From an uncultured Victivallis sp. (GTDB taxonomy: Bacteria > Verrucomicrobiota > Lentisphaeria > Victivallales > Victivallaceae): 64,000 nucleotides of DNA. How positions within the stretch are numbered: the stretch's first letter is position 1; each line of letters begins with the position of its first letter. The translations under genes and the position numbers were made by a program. Shown piece after piece: positions 53,301 through 61,510 of the stretch. Location of the stretch: assembly GCA_944389895.1 (NCBI GenBank), contig CALXOA010000074.1, forward strand, positions 1-64,000. Direction: 5' to 3'. The notes below the pieces were generated by a model. It saw nothing but the letters and a program-made list of their open reading frames with translations. It was not told the DNA's origin and did not search any database.

Positions 53301-54076
53301 CTGCCTTCTCCTCCCCCGCCGTGTTTTCCGCAATTGCAGAAACAGGAGTGATCGTGGCGGATCAGATTCACTTCGTGATGATAGACGGCATTGGCAGCCT
53401 CGGCGCTGAACGCACCGGCACGATGGACTGACAGCTGGCGGTTCACGCAGATCACCAGATCGATTTCCCGATTCACAAAACCCAGATCATGCGAGACGGT
53501 GAGAACCATCATCCGCTGCCGAAGCCGCTCCAGCGTCCCGTAGAATTGCTCTTCCGCTCCCGGATCAATATTGGCGGTCGGTTCGTCGAGCAGCAGCAGC
53601 TCGGGTTCGCAGGCCAGTGCCCGCGCGATCAACACCCGTTGCCGCTGGCCGCCGGAAAGAGCGGCGAAACTCCGGTCGGCCAGAGGCGCGATGCCGACCT
53701 CGTCAAGCGCCGCCAGAGCAATCGCCCGGTCGTCCGCGGTATAACGTCCCCAGAATCCCCGCCGCATTCGCCCCATCAACACCACCTCGAAGGCGGTTAC
53801 GGGAAAAGCCGGATCCAGCTGATGGTATTGCGGCATATAACCGATTTTCGACCGCGCCTCGGTCGGAGAAACTCCGAAGAGGCGAATTGTCCCCCGCGTC
53901 GGAACCAGCACCCCCAGCAGGAGCTTCAGCAGAGTGCTTTTCCCGCCGCCATTGGGGCCGACGATACAGCCGGATTGACCGCGGGTCACCGTCAGGTTGA
54001 TCTTTTCCAGAATCAGTCTGCCCGGCTCGTATCCAAAGTCGAGATTCGAAATTTCTATGACCGGTTCCGCAGGCAT
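53297..54076 (-). CDS. znuC: Zinc/manganese ABC transporter ATP-binding protein with metal-binding tail
   Basis: ABC ATPase with Walker A GPNGGGKSTLL, Q-loop MPQYHQLDP, signature LSGGQRQRVLIA, Walker B LLLLDEPTANID and the switch His in TVSHDLG. The C-terminus is unusual: after the ATPase comes VYHHEVNLIRHDHSCFCNCGKHGGGGEGR, with five His and three Cys in about 20 residues, a likely zinc-binding or sensing tail. Four bases separate it from the binding-protein gene. Confidence 0.93.
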   Translation of the reverse strand: MPAEPVIEISNLDFGYEPGRLILEKINLTVTRGQSGCIVGPNGGGKSTLLKLLLGVLVPTRGTIRLFGVSPTEARSKIGYMPQYHQLDPAFPVTAFEVVLMGRMRRGFWGRYTADDRAIALAALDEVGIAPLADRSFAALSGGQRQRVLIARALACEPELLLLDEPTANIDPGAEEQFYGTLERLRQRMMVLTVSHDLGFVNREIDLVICVNRQLSVHRAGAFSAEAANAVYHHEVNLIRHDHSCFCNCGKHGGGGEGR

Positions 54077-54080
54077 ACGG

Positions 54081-55064
54081 TTACTTCGCCCCCTCGTGGT
54101 CGAAGCCCTGTTTCAAAACCTCAGCCATTTTCAGCACATTCCCCGGCAGATCCGCCGCAAGCGGATCAAGTCCGACCGCTTCTCCGTCAATCGCACGGGC
54201 CAGTGCCCGGGCACTGGTCGGATTGAATTGCGGCTGCACGAACACCGCCCGGACTCCGGAAGCACGAGCCCGCCGGATCACTCCCGCCAGATGTGCAGGA
54301 GTCGCCTCCCGGCCTCCGAGTTCCACCGCGACCTGCTTGAGACCGGTCATGGCGGCAAAATAGCCGAATGCAGGGTGATAGACGTAAAATTCACGGTCGC
54401 GATACGGAGCGAGCGCCTCTTTCACTTTTGCTTCAACGCCGGCCATTTCGTCGCGGAAGGCGACCAGATTCCGCCGATATTCCGGGGCATGGTCGGGATC
54501 GGCGGCGACCAGAGCTTCACAGATTGCCTCGGCGATTTTCACCGCGTTGTCCAGCGAGAGCCACACATGTGGATCAAGCCCGTCAATGCTGCATTCATCG
54601 TGCCCATGCTCATGATCGTGTGCGTGCGCTCCGACAGACTCCCCGGGATGATGATGATGCTCCGGGTCGTTGCAGCCGGCGCCGTCAAACGGGATACGCT
54701 GAATTTTTTCCGTGACGTCGATGATCTTCACGCGGGAGGGGGCGAGTGGACGAACGACATCCTGCTCGAAATTCATCCTGGTGGTAAAAAAGAGCTTCGA
54801 GGTTGCCGCACCGCGGATATCGTGCGGGTCGGGAGAGTAGTCGTGCGGACTGCGTCCCTCAGGCAACACCGAGCGCGAGTACACCCGTTCTCCACCGATC
54901 TTGCCGGCGATATAGGCGATGGGCGGCAATCCGGAATAGACCGGCAGCCTCCCGTCGGCCGCCGCGGCGGCAGGTTCTTCCCCGCAACCGGAAAGCAACG
55001 CGGGAAAGAGCATCGCCACACCTGTCGCCAGAAAGAGATATCGCAACATTTCAGAATACTTCAC
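54081..55064 (-). CDS. znuA: Zinc ABC transporter substrate-binding lipoprotein
   Basis: Cluster A-I periplasmic metal-binding protein of 327 residues. A lipoprotein signal ends LLSGC. Metal ligands are expected in SPHDYSPDP (His), DPHVWLSL (His), the YHPAFGYFA His and the late GLDPL. The His/Asp/Glu-rich loop between the first two (EHHHHPGE ... AHDHEHGHDE) is typical of zinc-specific members. The GTG start at 55064 has AGGAG 8 bases upstream. First gene of the znuA-znuC-znuB operon under the palindrome at 55083-55103. Confidence 0.94.
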   Translation of the reverse strand: MKYSEMLRYLFLATGVAMLFPALLSGCGEEPAAAAADGRLPVYSGLPPIAYIAGKIGGERVYSRSVLPEGRSPHDYSPDPHDIRGAATSKLFFTTRMNFEQDVVRPLAPSRVKIIDVTEKIQRIPFDGAGCNDPEHHHHPGESVGAHAHDHEHGHDECSIDGLDPHVWLSLDNAVKIAEAICEALVAADPDHAPEYRRNLVAFRDEMAGVEAKVKEALAPYRDREFYVYHPAFGYFAAMTGLKQVAVELGGREATPAHLAGVIRRARASGVRAVFVQPQFNPTSARALARAIDGEAVGLDPLAADLPGNVLKMAEVLKQGFDHEGAK

Positions 55065-55082
55065 GGGAAATTCTCCTCTTCT

Positions 55083-55103
55083 ATTTTATTAACTCAATAA
55101 AAT
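55083..55103. promoter_or_regulatory. Fur/Zur-type operator of the znu operon
   Basis: Perfect 8-bp arms ATTTTATT and AATAAAAT with a five-base spacer make a 21-bp palindrome. It covers the -10 box of the znuA promoter, 18 bases before the GTG. Size, A/T content and place fit a Zur (or Fur/MntR) repressor site. Confidence 0.65.
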
Positions 55104-55127
55104 ATCCTGAAAGCATGTCAATGTCAA
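55099..55127 (-). promoter_or_regulatory. znuA promoter
   Basis: On the minus strand TTGACA (55122-55127), 17-base spacer and TATTTT (55099-55104). A second TTGACA follows 6 bases further in (55116-55121). The -10 box lies inside the operator palindrome. Confidence 0.65.
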
Positions 55128-55234
55128 GCGATTCCCACTATCTATCGCTTTTTTTACCTGAATTACTTGAATTTATGATAATTGGATGTATAGTTAGTTC
55201 CCCGTACTCTATGCAAAAATAAAACAGGTGTTTG

Positions 55235-56401
55235 ATGAAAAAGATTTTTTTAACCGGCATTACCGGTCTGGTCGGCAGCGCTTTTGTGGTTGCGCTGCTT
55301 CGCGAGCGACGTCAGGAGTACGAAATCATATGTCTCGCCCGGAAATCGCCGGTCAAAAGTGCGTTGGAGCGTACGCGGGAGATCATCCGCGATGAATGTA
55401 CTTTCGATGGTTGTCCGGAACTGGCCGATCAGATTCTCGACTCGGTCAAGGTGATCGAGGGTGATGTCGTTGACCTCAATCCCGAGGAGATGGCGCACAA
55501 TCCGCTGCTTTCCGGTACCGAGATCGTTTTCCACTGTGCGGCGGACGTCAATCTCGGCAAGGATCCGACCGGCAGGACGTATCGGATCAACTACAACGGT
55601 ACCGAGAATATGGTAAAGCTGGCCAAGCTGTTGAATGTAAAGGAGTTTCACTACGTCGGGACAGCGTATGTGGCCGGGAAGCTGGTCGGCACCGCATTCG
55701 AGGACAAACCGGTCGACAACGGGTTCAACAATCCCTACGAGGAGAGCAAGTACAAAGCCGAAATGCTGGTCCGAGCCTCGGGGATCCCGTTTACGGTCTA
55801 CCGTCCGGCAATCGTCACCGGCCGCCGCAGCGACGGGCGCATCCGCAAACCGCTGGCGTTCTACCGGATCCTTGAGTTTCTCGGCAAACTCAAGAGTCAT
55901 CACTGCTCGAAGCACAACCTCGATCAGACGGGGTGGGTCAATCTGCATATCAATTTTGCGACGACTCCCTCGGAACATGTCTACTTCGTTCCGATCGACT
56001 ATGTGCAGGAAGCGATTACCGCGTTGTTCCAGCAGCCGGTCTGCAACAGAGCTTATCACATCACCGGCGACAGTCCGATCTCGACCCACCAGATTGAAAA
56101 CACGATCTGTCGTGTGCTCCGGCTCGACGGCACCACCGTCAGCGACGGTCCGGTCGCCCCGACGATGGATAACAAGTTGATGGGGCGTTTCCTGGGAGAT
56201 CTCTTCCCCTATTTCTCCAGCGATATCATCTTCGACCAGAGCAATGTGCGTAAAGTTCTCGGCGACGGAATCCTCGACTGGGAGTACGGTTCGAAGGGGC
56301 TGGAGATCCTGATTCGTTCCTTCTACAAAGACTACTTCCCGAATGTCGAATGGCTGCAATATCTCGCCAATGCTCCGATCGATCGGGAACCGCATAATTG
56401 A
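55235..56401 (+). CDS. Thioester-reductase-like SDR family oxidoreductase
   Basis: Extended short-chain dehydrogenase of 388 residues. NADP motif IFLTGITGLVGSAFVVALL, the VFHCAADVNLG segment, active-site Tyr/Lys in NPYEESKYKAE and YRPAIVTGRR. These match the reductase (R) domains of Lys2, carboxylic acid reductases and some polyketide synthases, which reduce acyl thioesters to aldehydes or alcohols. It is free-standing: no carrier protein or adenylation domain lies nearby. The ATG at 55235 is preferred to the TTG at 55232. A strong terminator follows. Confidence 0.85.
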   Translation: MKKIFLTGITGLVGSAFVVALLRERRQEYEIICLARKSPVKSALERTREIIRDECTFDGCPELADQILDSVKVIEGDVVDLNPEEMAHNPLLSGTEIVFHCAADVNLGKDPTGRTYRINYNGTENMVKLAKLLNVKEFHYVGTAYVAGKLVGTAFEDKPVDNGFNNPYEESKYKAEMLVRASGIPFTVYRPAIVTGRRSDGRIRKPLAFYRILEFLGKLKSHHCSKHNLDQTGWVNLHINFATTPSEHVYFVPIDYVQEAITALFQQPVCNRAYHITGDSPISTHQIENTICRVLRLDGTTVSDGPVAPTMDNKLMGRFLGDLFPYFSSDIIFDQSNVRKVLGDGILDWEYGSKGLEILIRSFYKDYFPNVEWLQYLANAPIDREPHN

Positions 56402-56415
56402 ATTTTGTTCAAAAC

Positions 56416-56459
56416 AACGGGCGGAAGTACCGGTACACGGCTTCCGCCCGTTGTTTTTT
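56416..56459 (+). terminator. Rho-independent terminator
   Basis: Perfect 12-bp stem AACGGGCGGAAG/CTTCCGCCCGTT, then G and six T. It lies 15 bases after the SDR stop and 12 before the next start codon. Confidence 0.85.
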
Positions 56460-56471
56460 GTGGGAGACGGC

Positions 56472-57257
56472 ATGATCATTGATTTTCACACCCATTATTA
56501 TCCGGAAAAAGTGGTGGCCAAGGCTCTGGCCGCCGTCAACCACAAGATTCCTCATTACACCAACGGCACTCGGGAGGGGCTGCTTGAGTCGATGCGGCGT
56601 GCCGGCATCGATTTCTCCCTCGGTCTGCCTCTGGTCAACACGCCGGGCAACAGTCGCGGCGTCAACCGCTGGGCGGCTCAGCAGAATGCGGCGCCGGTGT
56701 TTGTCTGCGGATCAATTCATCCGGAAGAGCCGTCACCGCTGGAAACAATCGACTTCATCGCCGATGCCGGCCTGCGGGGAATCAAACTGCATCCGGAATA
56801 TCAGCGGTTTGAATTTTCCGACGAACGGCTCTTCCCGTTGTGGGAGCGTTGCATCGAGCGGGATCTGTTTGTCCTGACACATGCCGGGTTCGATATCATG
56901 TTCATGCCGCCCTGGCATACCGATCCGATCCGGCTGGCCGCATTTCATCGACGTTTCCCGGAGTTGAAACTGGTTTGTGCTCATCTGGGTTCCATGACGA
57001 TGTGGGACGAAGTGGAAGAGCATCTGGCAGGCCTGCCCGTCTATTTTGATCTGGCCTTCCTGACCCGGGAATACATCACGCCGGAACGGTTGACCGCAAT
57101 CATCCGCCGCCATGGCGCCGATCGGATTCTCTTCGGATCCGACAGTCCGTGGTGCGATCAGGCGGAGCATCTGGCGTTCATCCGGTCACTGCCGCTCACA
57201 GCAGAAGAGCAGGAACTCATTTTCTACCGGAACGCGGCGAAACTGCTGAAACTCTGA
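56472..57257 (+). CDS. Amidohydrolase family (TIM-barrel metal-dependent hydrolase)
   Basis: A 261-residue enzyme of the amidohydrolase-2/ACMSD type. Metal ligands: IDFHTHYYP (His6, His8), a mid-chain His in GIKLHPEYQ, LTHAGFDIM and the late Asp in ILFGSDSPW. GGGAG lies 5 bases before ATG 56472; the frame runs back to 56343 but there it is antisense-free SDR coding. It is 12 bases after a terminator, so its promoter must lie near or within the end of the SDR gene. Substrate unknown. Confidence 0.85.
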   Translation: MIIDFHTHYYPEKVVAKALAAVNHKIPHYTNGTREGLLESMRRAGIDFSLGLPLVNTPGNSRGVNRWAAQQNAAPVFVCGSIHPEEPSPLETIDFIADAGLRGIKLHPEYQRFEFSDERLFPLWERCIERDLFVLTHAGFDIMFMPPWHTDPIRLAAFHRRFPELKLVCAHLGSMTMWDEVEEHLAGLPVYFDLAFLTREYITPERLTAIIRRHGADRILFGSDSPWCDQAEHLAFIRSLPLTAEEQELIFYRNAAKLLKL

Positions 57258-57327
57258 CGATGTGGGGACTCTCACTCTTTCCGCACGTGGCTGCCGCGCT
57301 TCGTGATATCATCTGGCAAACACGTAT

Positions 57328-58083
57328 TCAGAAGAAGAGTTTGAGTGCCGTGACCACCACCAGAACCTGAATAATTCCCTCGAAGAGCTTCTGCGGCATC
57401 TTCGCCAGCAGCAGAACACCCAGAATACCACCGATCAACAAAAAGGGAATCATCAGCAGATCGGTCTGAAGCGATTGCAGGGTGATTCTTCCTTCCCAGA
57501 CGAAAATCGGCAGTTTCGTCCAGTTGATGATCAGGAAAAACCAGGCGCTGCAGCCCATATATTTCTCCTTGGGCAACCGCATGGCCAGAAAATAGATGGC
57601 CGCTACCGGCCCGGCGGCATTCGCCACCTGCGTGGTGATTCCCAGCAATGTGCCGCAGAACCCGGCCACAACCGGCCCCGATGGGATCTTGTCGGGAGCC
57701 AGACGGGCTCGGATGAAATTGAGTGCCGCCAGCGCGAGGACGATTCCGCCGAGCATCATCTTCATGATCCGGTCATTGTCGGCCGGCAGCACATGCAGGA
57801 TCCACGATCCGATCGCCAGCCCGGCATAAGCCCAGGGGAGCAGTCGGAGCACGATTTTCCAATCCGCATGACGGCGGTAGTACGAGACCGCCATCAGATC
57901 GGCCATCGCCAGCATGATCAACTGCAATCCTGTCGAAAGGCGTGTTTCAAAAACCATGGTCAACAGGACCACCGGGAGCACGCCGATGCCCGGAACCGCG
58001 GTTTTGTTGATGCCGATCAGAATCGCACTGACGATCAACGTCACCCATTGGAGCCATTCGTAACTGTTCAGAAAATCCCACAT
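57328..58083 (-). CDS. Sulfite exporter TauE/SafE family protein
   Basis: A 251-residue inner-membrane protein with about eight hydrophobic segments, including the TauE/SafE block GIGVLPVVLLTMVFETRLSTG and FCGTLLGITTQVANAAGPVAAIYFLAM. The family exports sulfite, sulfoacetate or related organosulfur anions. The 70-base gap to the convergent amidohydrolase has no strong hairpin. Downstream of purC on the same strand but separated by a terminator. Confidence 0.9.
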   Translation of the reverse strand: MWDFLNSYEWLQWVTLIVSAILIGINKTAVPGIGVLPVVLLTMVFETRLSTGLQLIMLAMADLMAVSYYRRHADWKIVLRLLPWAYAGLAIGSWILHVLPADNDRIMKMMLGGIVLALAALNFIRARLAPDKIPSGPVVAGFCGTLLGITTQVANAAGPVAAIYFLAMRLPKEKYMGCSAWFFLIINWTKLPIFVWEGRITLQSLQTDLLMIPFLLIGGILGVLLLAKMPQKLFEGIIQVLVVVTALKLFF

Positions 58084-58084
58084 A

Positions 58085-58121
58085 TTCCGAAAAAGAAACA
58101 GGCGACGATATCCGCCGCCTG
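58085..58121 (-). terminator. Terminator after purC
   Basis: On the minus strand CAGGCG/CGCCTG encloses an 11-base loop and is followed by TTTCTTTTTC. It lies between the purC stop at 58146 and the start of the TauE gene. Confidence 0.6.
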
Positions 58122-58145
58122 TATGGATTCCCGCGCTGACGAAAC

Positions 58146-59042
58146 CTACAGCGTTCTGCCGGTCAGCATCCGATATGCCTCGAGATATTTCCGCGAGGTT
58201 TTTTCGACCACCTCAGCCGGAATTTCCGGACCGGGAGCGCACTTGTTCCAATCGAGCGTTTCCAGATAGTCGCGAACAAACTGCTTGTCAAGGCTGACCG
58301 GGCTGACGCCGACCTGATACTGATCCGCAGGCCAGAAGCGGCTTGAATCCGGAGTCAGAACCTCGTCGACCAGAATGATCCTGCCGTCGATTTCCCCGAA
58401 CTCAAACTTTGTATCGGCCACGATAATTCCGTGTTTTTCAGCATAATCCCGGGCGGTGGTGTAGATTTTCAAGGAGAGATCCCGCAACGCTGTCGCCTTT
58501 CCCGCGCCGATCCGTTCGGCTACGCCTTCAAAAGAGATCGCCTCGTCGTGCTCCCCCTGCTCCGCCTTGGTCGACGGAGTGAAAAGCGGCTCGTCCAGCT
58601 TGGAAGCCTGCTGATAGCCGGGCCGCAACCGGATTCCCGAAACTTCACCGCTCTTCTGATAATCCTTCCAGCCGCTGCCGACCAGATACCCGCGAACGAT
58701 ACACTCGATCGGCAACACCGAAGCTTTGCGTACGATCATCGACCGCCCCTGCAGATCCTTCGCATAGGGCCTCAAAACCTCGCGACTGGCGACATCCGCC
58801 GAAAGGAGGTGATTGGGCACATCCTTCATCAGATCGAACCAGAACAGAGAAATCTGCGTCAACACCTCCCCTTTACGCGGCACTCCGTTCGGCATCACCA
58901 CGTCAAAGGCACTGAGCCGGTCGGTCGCCACAAAAAGCAACGCATCGCCCAGATCATAGACATCGCGGACCTTGCCACGATTGACCAGCTTCAGTTCCGG
59001 AATCTCGGTCCTGATCAATGCACCGTTCGCATCGTACTGCAT
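58146..59042 (-). CDS. purC: Phosphoribosylaminoimidazole-succinocarboxamide synthase
   Basis: SAICAR synthetase of purine synthesis. ATP site [27 protein letters not shown], the signature [19 protein letters not shown] (here preceded by ASVL) and the second signature [18 protein letters not shown] variant. 298 residues, the longer PurC form found in eukaryote-like and some bacterial branches. The gene follows rplU by 27 bases on the same strand. Confidence 0.96.
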   Translation of the reverse strand: MQYDANGALIRTEIPELKLVNRGKVRDVYDLGDALLFVATDRLSAFDVVMPNGVPRKGEVLTQISLFWFDLMKDVPNHLLSADVASREVLRPYAKDLQGRSMIVRKASVLPIECIVRGYLVGSGWKDYQKSGEVSGIRLRPGYQQASKLDEPLFTPSTKAEQGEHDEAISFEGVAERIGAGKATALRDLSLKIYTTARDYAEKHGIIVADTKFEFGEIDGRIILVDEVLTPDSSRFWPADQYQVGVSPVSLDKQFVRDYLETLDWNKCAPGPEIPAEVVEKTSRKYLEAYRMLTGRTL

Positions 59043-59069
59043 GGCGTAAGGATTCTCCCGCTTTGAAAA

Positions 59070-59384
59070 TCAGGCGTTGATCGCGCCGATTTCGACCCGG
59101 ATAAGATCCTGGCGATGCCCGTGGGTGCGGCGGTAGCTCTTGCGCCGCTTCATCTTGAAAGCGATCACTTTTTTGCCGCGGAACTGATCTTTGACTTCCC
59201 CCTCGACCGTGGCACCGGCAACCAGCGGAGTCCCGACATTGAGTTTGCCGCCTTCCTCACCGACAGCGAGGACTTCGGAAAAAGTCACTTTTCCGCCGAC
59301 TTCGACACCGAGTTTTTCGATTTCAACCAGGTCCCCGGTTTTGACCTTATACTGCTTGCCGCCGGTTTTGATGATCGCGTACAT
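59070..59384 (-). CDS. rplU: 50S ribosomal protein L21
   Basis: A 104-residue r-protein: MYAIIKTGGKQYKV start, and the RKSYRRTHGHRQDLIRVEI end with the L21 signature RKSYRR-x-GHRQ. AAGGAG is 9 bases before the ATG at 59384. It is not followed by rpmA (L27), as it is in many bacteria, but by purC. Confidence 0.97.
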   Translation of the reverse strand: MYAIIKTGGKQYKVKTGDLVEIEKLGVEVGGKVTFSEVLAVGEEGGKLNVGTPLVAGATVEGEVKDQFRGKKVIAFKMKRRKSYRRTHGHRQDLIRVEIGAINA

Positions 59385-59470
59385 TCTGTCTTGCTCCTTC
59401 GAAATGGTTATCTGCCAACATACCTGTTTTTTGTTTTGATCGCACAATATCTCGATAATATATACCGTTT

Positions 59471-60205
59471 TCAGCGCTTTGCAAGCAAAATTCGCGGCAG
59501 ATTTTTGATTAACTTCGCTACGTAGAGCGCACCGGCATGCCAGGGGGACTGCCCGTAACGCAGCTTCACCCGCAATTCATCGCGCAGACAGGCCGCGATA
59601 TGGCGGTCGGAAAGCCCCCCTTCCCGATAGAAGGCAATCGGAGCCGGAACATAGAGCGGTCGAATGCCGCAGACATTGATTGCGCGATACATAAATTCAT
59701 AATCACCGAGCAGCCGGAACGAGTCGTCATAAAGTCCGATCCGCCGATACACCGCGCGCGGCACGAACATCGACGGGTGCGGGGCAAACGCCCCCCGCAG
59801 CAGATTACCCCGTCGGAATCCACGCACCAGGCCCAGCCTTTCATATTCGACATCCCCCCAGAAGATACACTCCTCCAGCGCTCTGCTCTCCTTGCCGAAT
59901 GCGGCCTCCACGACCTCGAAAGCCCCGGGCAGATAGCGGTCACCGGAATTTATGATACCGATCACATCGCCGGTGGCGCGCGAAATACCTTTGTTCATTG
60001 CGTCGTAAATGCCGTGATCCGGTTCGCTGACCAGCGCCGCCAGACGGGGGCGATAGGATTCCAGTACCGCGAGCGTTCCATCGGTGGAACCGCCGTCGAT
60101 TACAATATATTCAAGTTCCGGATAATTCTGACCGAGTACCGAGTCCACGGTTTCGGCGATTCCGGTGGCGTTGTTGAGAACGGCGGTGATGATTGAAATC
60201 TTCAT
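59471..60205 (-). CDS. Family 2 glycosyltransferase
   Basis: GT-A fold enzyme of 244 residues. KISIITAVLNNATGIAETVDSVLGQNYPELEYIVIDGGSTDGT at the N-terminus, the DxD-like INSGDRYLPGA and the acceptor region SMFVPRAVYRRIGLYDDSFRLLGDYEFMYR. This pattern is common in exopolysaccharide and O-antigen clusters. No other polysaccharide-export gene is close. Confidence 0.92.
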   Translation of the reverse strand: MKISIITAVLNNATGIAETVDSVLGQNYPELEYIVIDGGSTDGTLAVLESYRPRLAALVSEPDHGIYDAMNKGISRATGDVIGIINSGDRYLPGAFEVVEAAFGKESRALEECIFWGDVEYERLGLVRGFRRGNLLRGAFAPHPSMFVPRAVYRRIGLYDDSFRLLGDYEFMYRAINVCGIRPLYVPAPIAFYREGGLSDRHIAACLRDELRVKLRYGQSPWHAGALYVAKLIKNLPRILLAKR

Positions 60206-60354
60206 GAAAAAAATCAGTTCATTTCAGACGATGCATTCCAGCTTCCTGCCCTTCTGTAAAATACATGTTGGAATATAAAATGCAATCACACCTCCGTAAA
60301 ACGCGAAATTTTTCTTTTTTTCTCTTATTTTTCAAGCTGCACAACCGTTTTGAT

Positions 60355-60382
60355 TTGACTTTTTGCGAATCGTTGCTATTTT
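60355..60382 (+). promoter_or_regulatory. Promoter of the secreted glycan operon
   Basis: TTGACT (60355-60360), 16-base spacer, TATTTT (60377-60382), 47 bases before the ATG. The 223-base upstream gap is otherwise A/T-rich and holds nothing else. Confidence 0.55.
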
Positions 60383-60428
60383 TCAACATCCCCTGAACCA
60401 ACCTTAATTTTATTGCAAAGGAGGAAAA

Positions 60429-60950
60429 ATGAAATTTCTGACTGGCACAATGATCGGAGCGATGTTGTTCTGCGGAGCGGCGATGATTGCCGACGATGTG
60501 GTTGAAGGAGCGTTGAAGACCCCGGAAGCCGTCCAGAAGTGGGGCAATGCAAAGGCGATGGAGTTCCTGCCGAATGGTGGTCCGGAAGGGGATCCGGCGG
60601 TGAAACTTTCGACCACCAACACGAATGGTGTGATGTGCGATCTCCGTCTGCCGGTCGACCAGCTCAAGGGGCGGACGCTCGAAGTATCAGCCGATATCAA
60701 GATCGAAAACGTCACCAAGCCGAAAGCTGCCTATCTCGGAGTCAAGATGATGGTCGTCTACAAGACTTCCGACGGCAAAACGCAGTATATCGAACACAAG
60801 GGCAAGCTTGACGGTACCCATGACTGGCGTGAATTTAAAAACATCGTGAAAATTCCGGCTAATGCGCAGTCGGTCAGCCTCACGATCGGACTTCAGGGCT
60901 CCTCCGGCACGGTTTATTTCTCTGATCTTGACATCGAGGTCGAAGATTGA
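60429..60950 (+). CDS. Secreted jelly-roll-type carbohydrate-binding-like protein 1
   Basis: A 173-residue protein with signal peptide MKFLTGTMIGAMLFCGAAMIA. The mature part looks like a CBM4/9-type beta sandwich: WGNAKAMEFLPNGG, KGRTLEVSADIKIENV, GTHDWREFKNIVKIP and SSGTVYFSDLDIEVED at the end. Its last third is nearly the same as that of the next protein, and the same module sits in the glycosidase at 61511. AAAGGAGG is just before the ATG. First gene of the operon. Confidence 0.8.
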   Translation: MKFLTGTMIGAMLFCGAAMIADDVVEGALKTPEAVQKWGNAKAMEFLPNGGPEGDPAVKLSTTNTNGVMCDLRLPVDQLKGRTLEVSADIKIENVTKPKAAYLGVKMMVVYKTSDGKTQYIEHKGKLDGTHDWREFKNIVKIPANAQSVSLTIGLQGSSGTVYFSDLDIEVED

Positions 60951-60958
60951 GTATTTCC

Positions 60959-61477
60959 ATGAAAAACGGATTTTCGGGCCTGTTTGCCGCGCTTCTGCTC
61001 TGCGGCGCGGCGGGAGCGGGCGAGATTGTACTGGAAGAAAATTTCAATGATCCCGCCGCAGCCACCAAGCTCTGGGGCAAGATGTCGGGAATCACCTTCC
61101 TTGAGAACGGTGGTCCCGACGGCTCCGGTTGTCTGAAAGCTTTTTCCGACAACCGGACGCCGGTTCTGGCGACCCGGTTGCTTGACCTTGAGAAAGTACG
61201 GGGGCGGAAGGTGACCGTCACCGTCTTGATCAAGGGCGAAAACGTTCAAAAGCCCCCGGAGTCCTATCTGGGGCCCAAGGCGATGATTTATGTCATGAAG
61301 GACGGCAAAGGCACGTGGCATGAACATAGCGGCAGACTCTTCGGTACCCATGACTGGAAACAATTCCAAGTCGTGGCCGACATTCCACAGGATGCGACGA
61401 AAGTAGAACTTCAGTTTGGAATCCAGGGGGCGCCGGGGACTGTTTATTTCGACAATATCAAGGCTGTCGTGGAATAG
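60959..61477 (+). CDS. Secreted jelly-roll-type carbohydrate-binding-like protein 2
   Basis: Paralogue of the preceding protein: signal peptide MKNGFSGLFAALLLCGAAGAG, then LWGKMSGITFLENGG, KGENVQKPPESYLGPKAM, GTHDWKQFQVVADIP and PGTVYFDNIKAVVE, each alignable with protein 1 without large gaps. The ATG at 60959 gives a clean signal peptide; a TTG at 60947 would overlap the previous stop. It is separated by 8 bases from gene 1 and 33 from the glycosidase. Confidence 0.78.
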   Translation: MKNGFSGLFAALLLCGAAGAGEIVLEENFNDPAAATKLWGKMSGITFLENGGPDGSGCLKAFSDNRTPVLATRLLDLEKVRGRKVTVTVLIKGENVQKPPESYLGPKAMIYVMKDGKGTWHEHSGRLFGTHDWKQFQVVADIPQDATKVELQFGIQGAPGTVYFDNIKAVVE

Positions 61478-61510
61478 CGACGGCAATTTCTCGCGATAAG
61501 GGATCAGACA

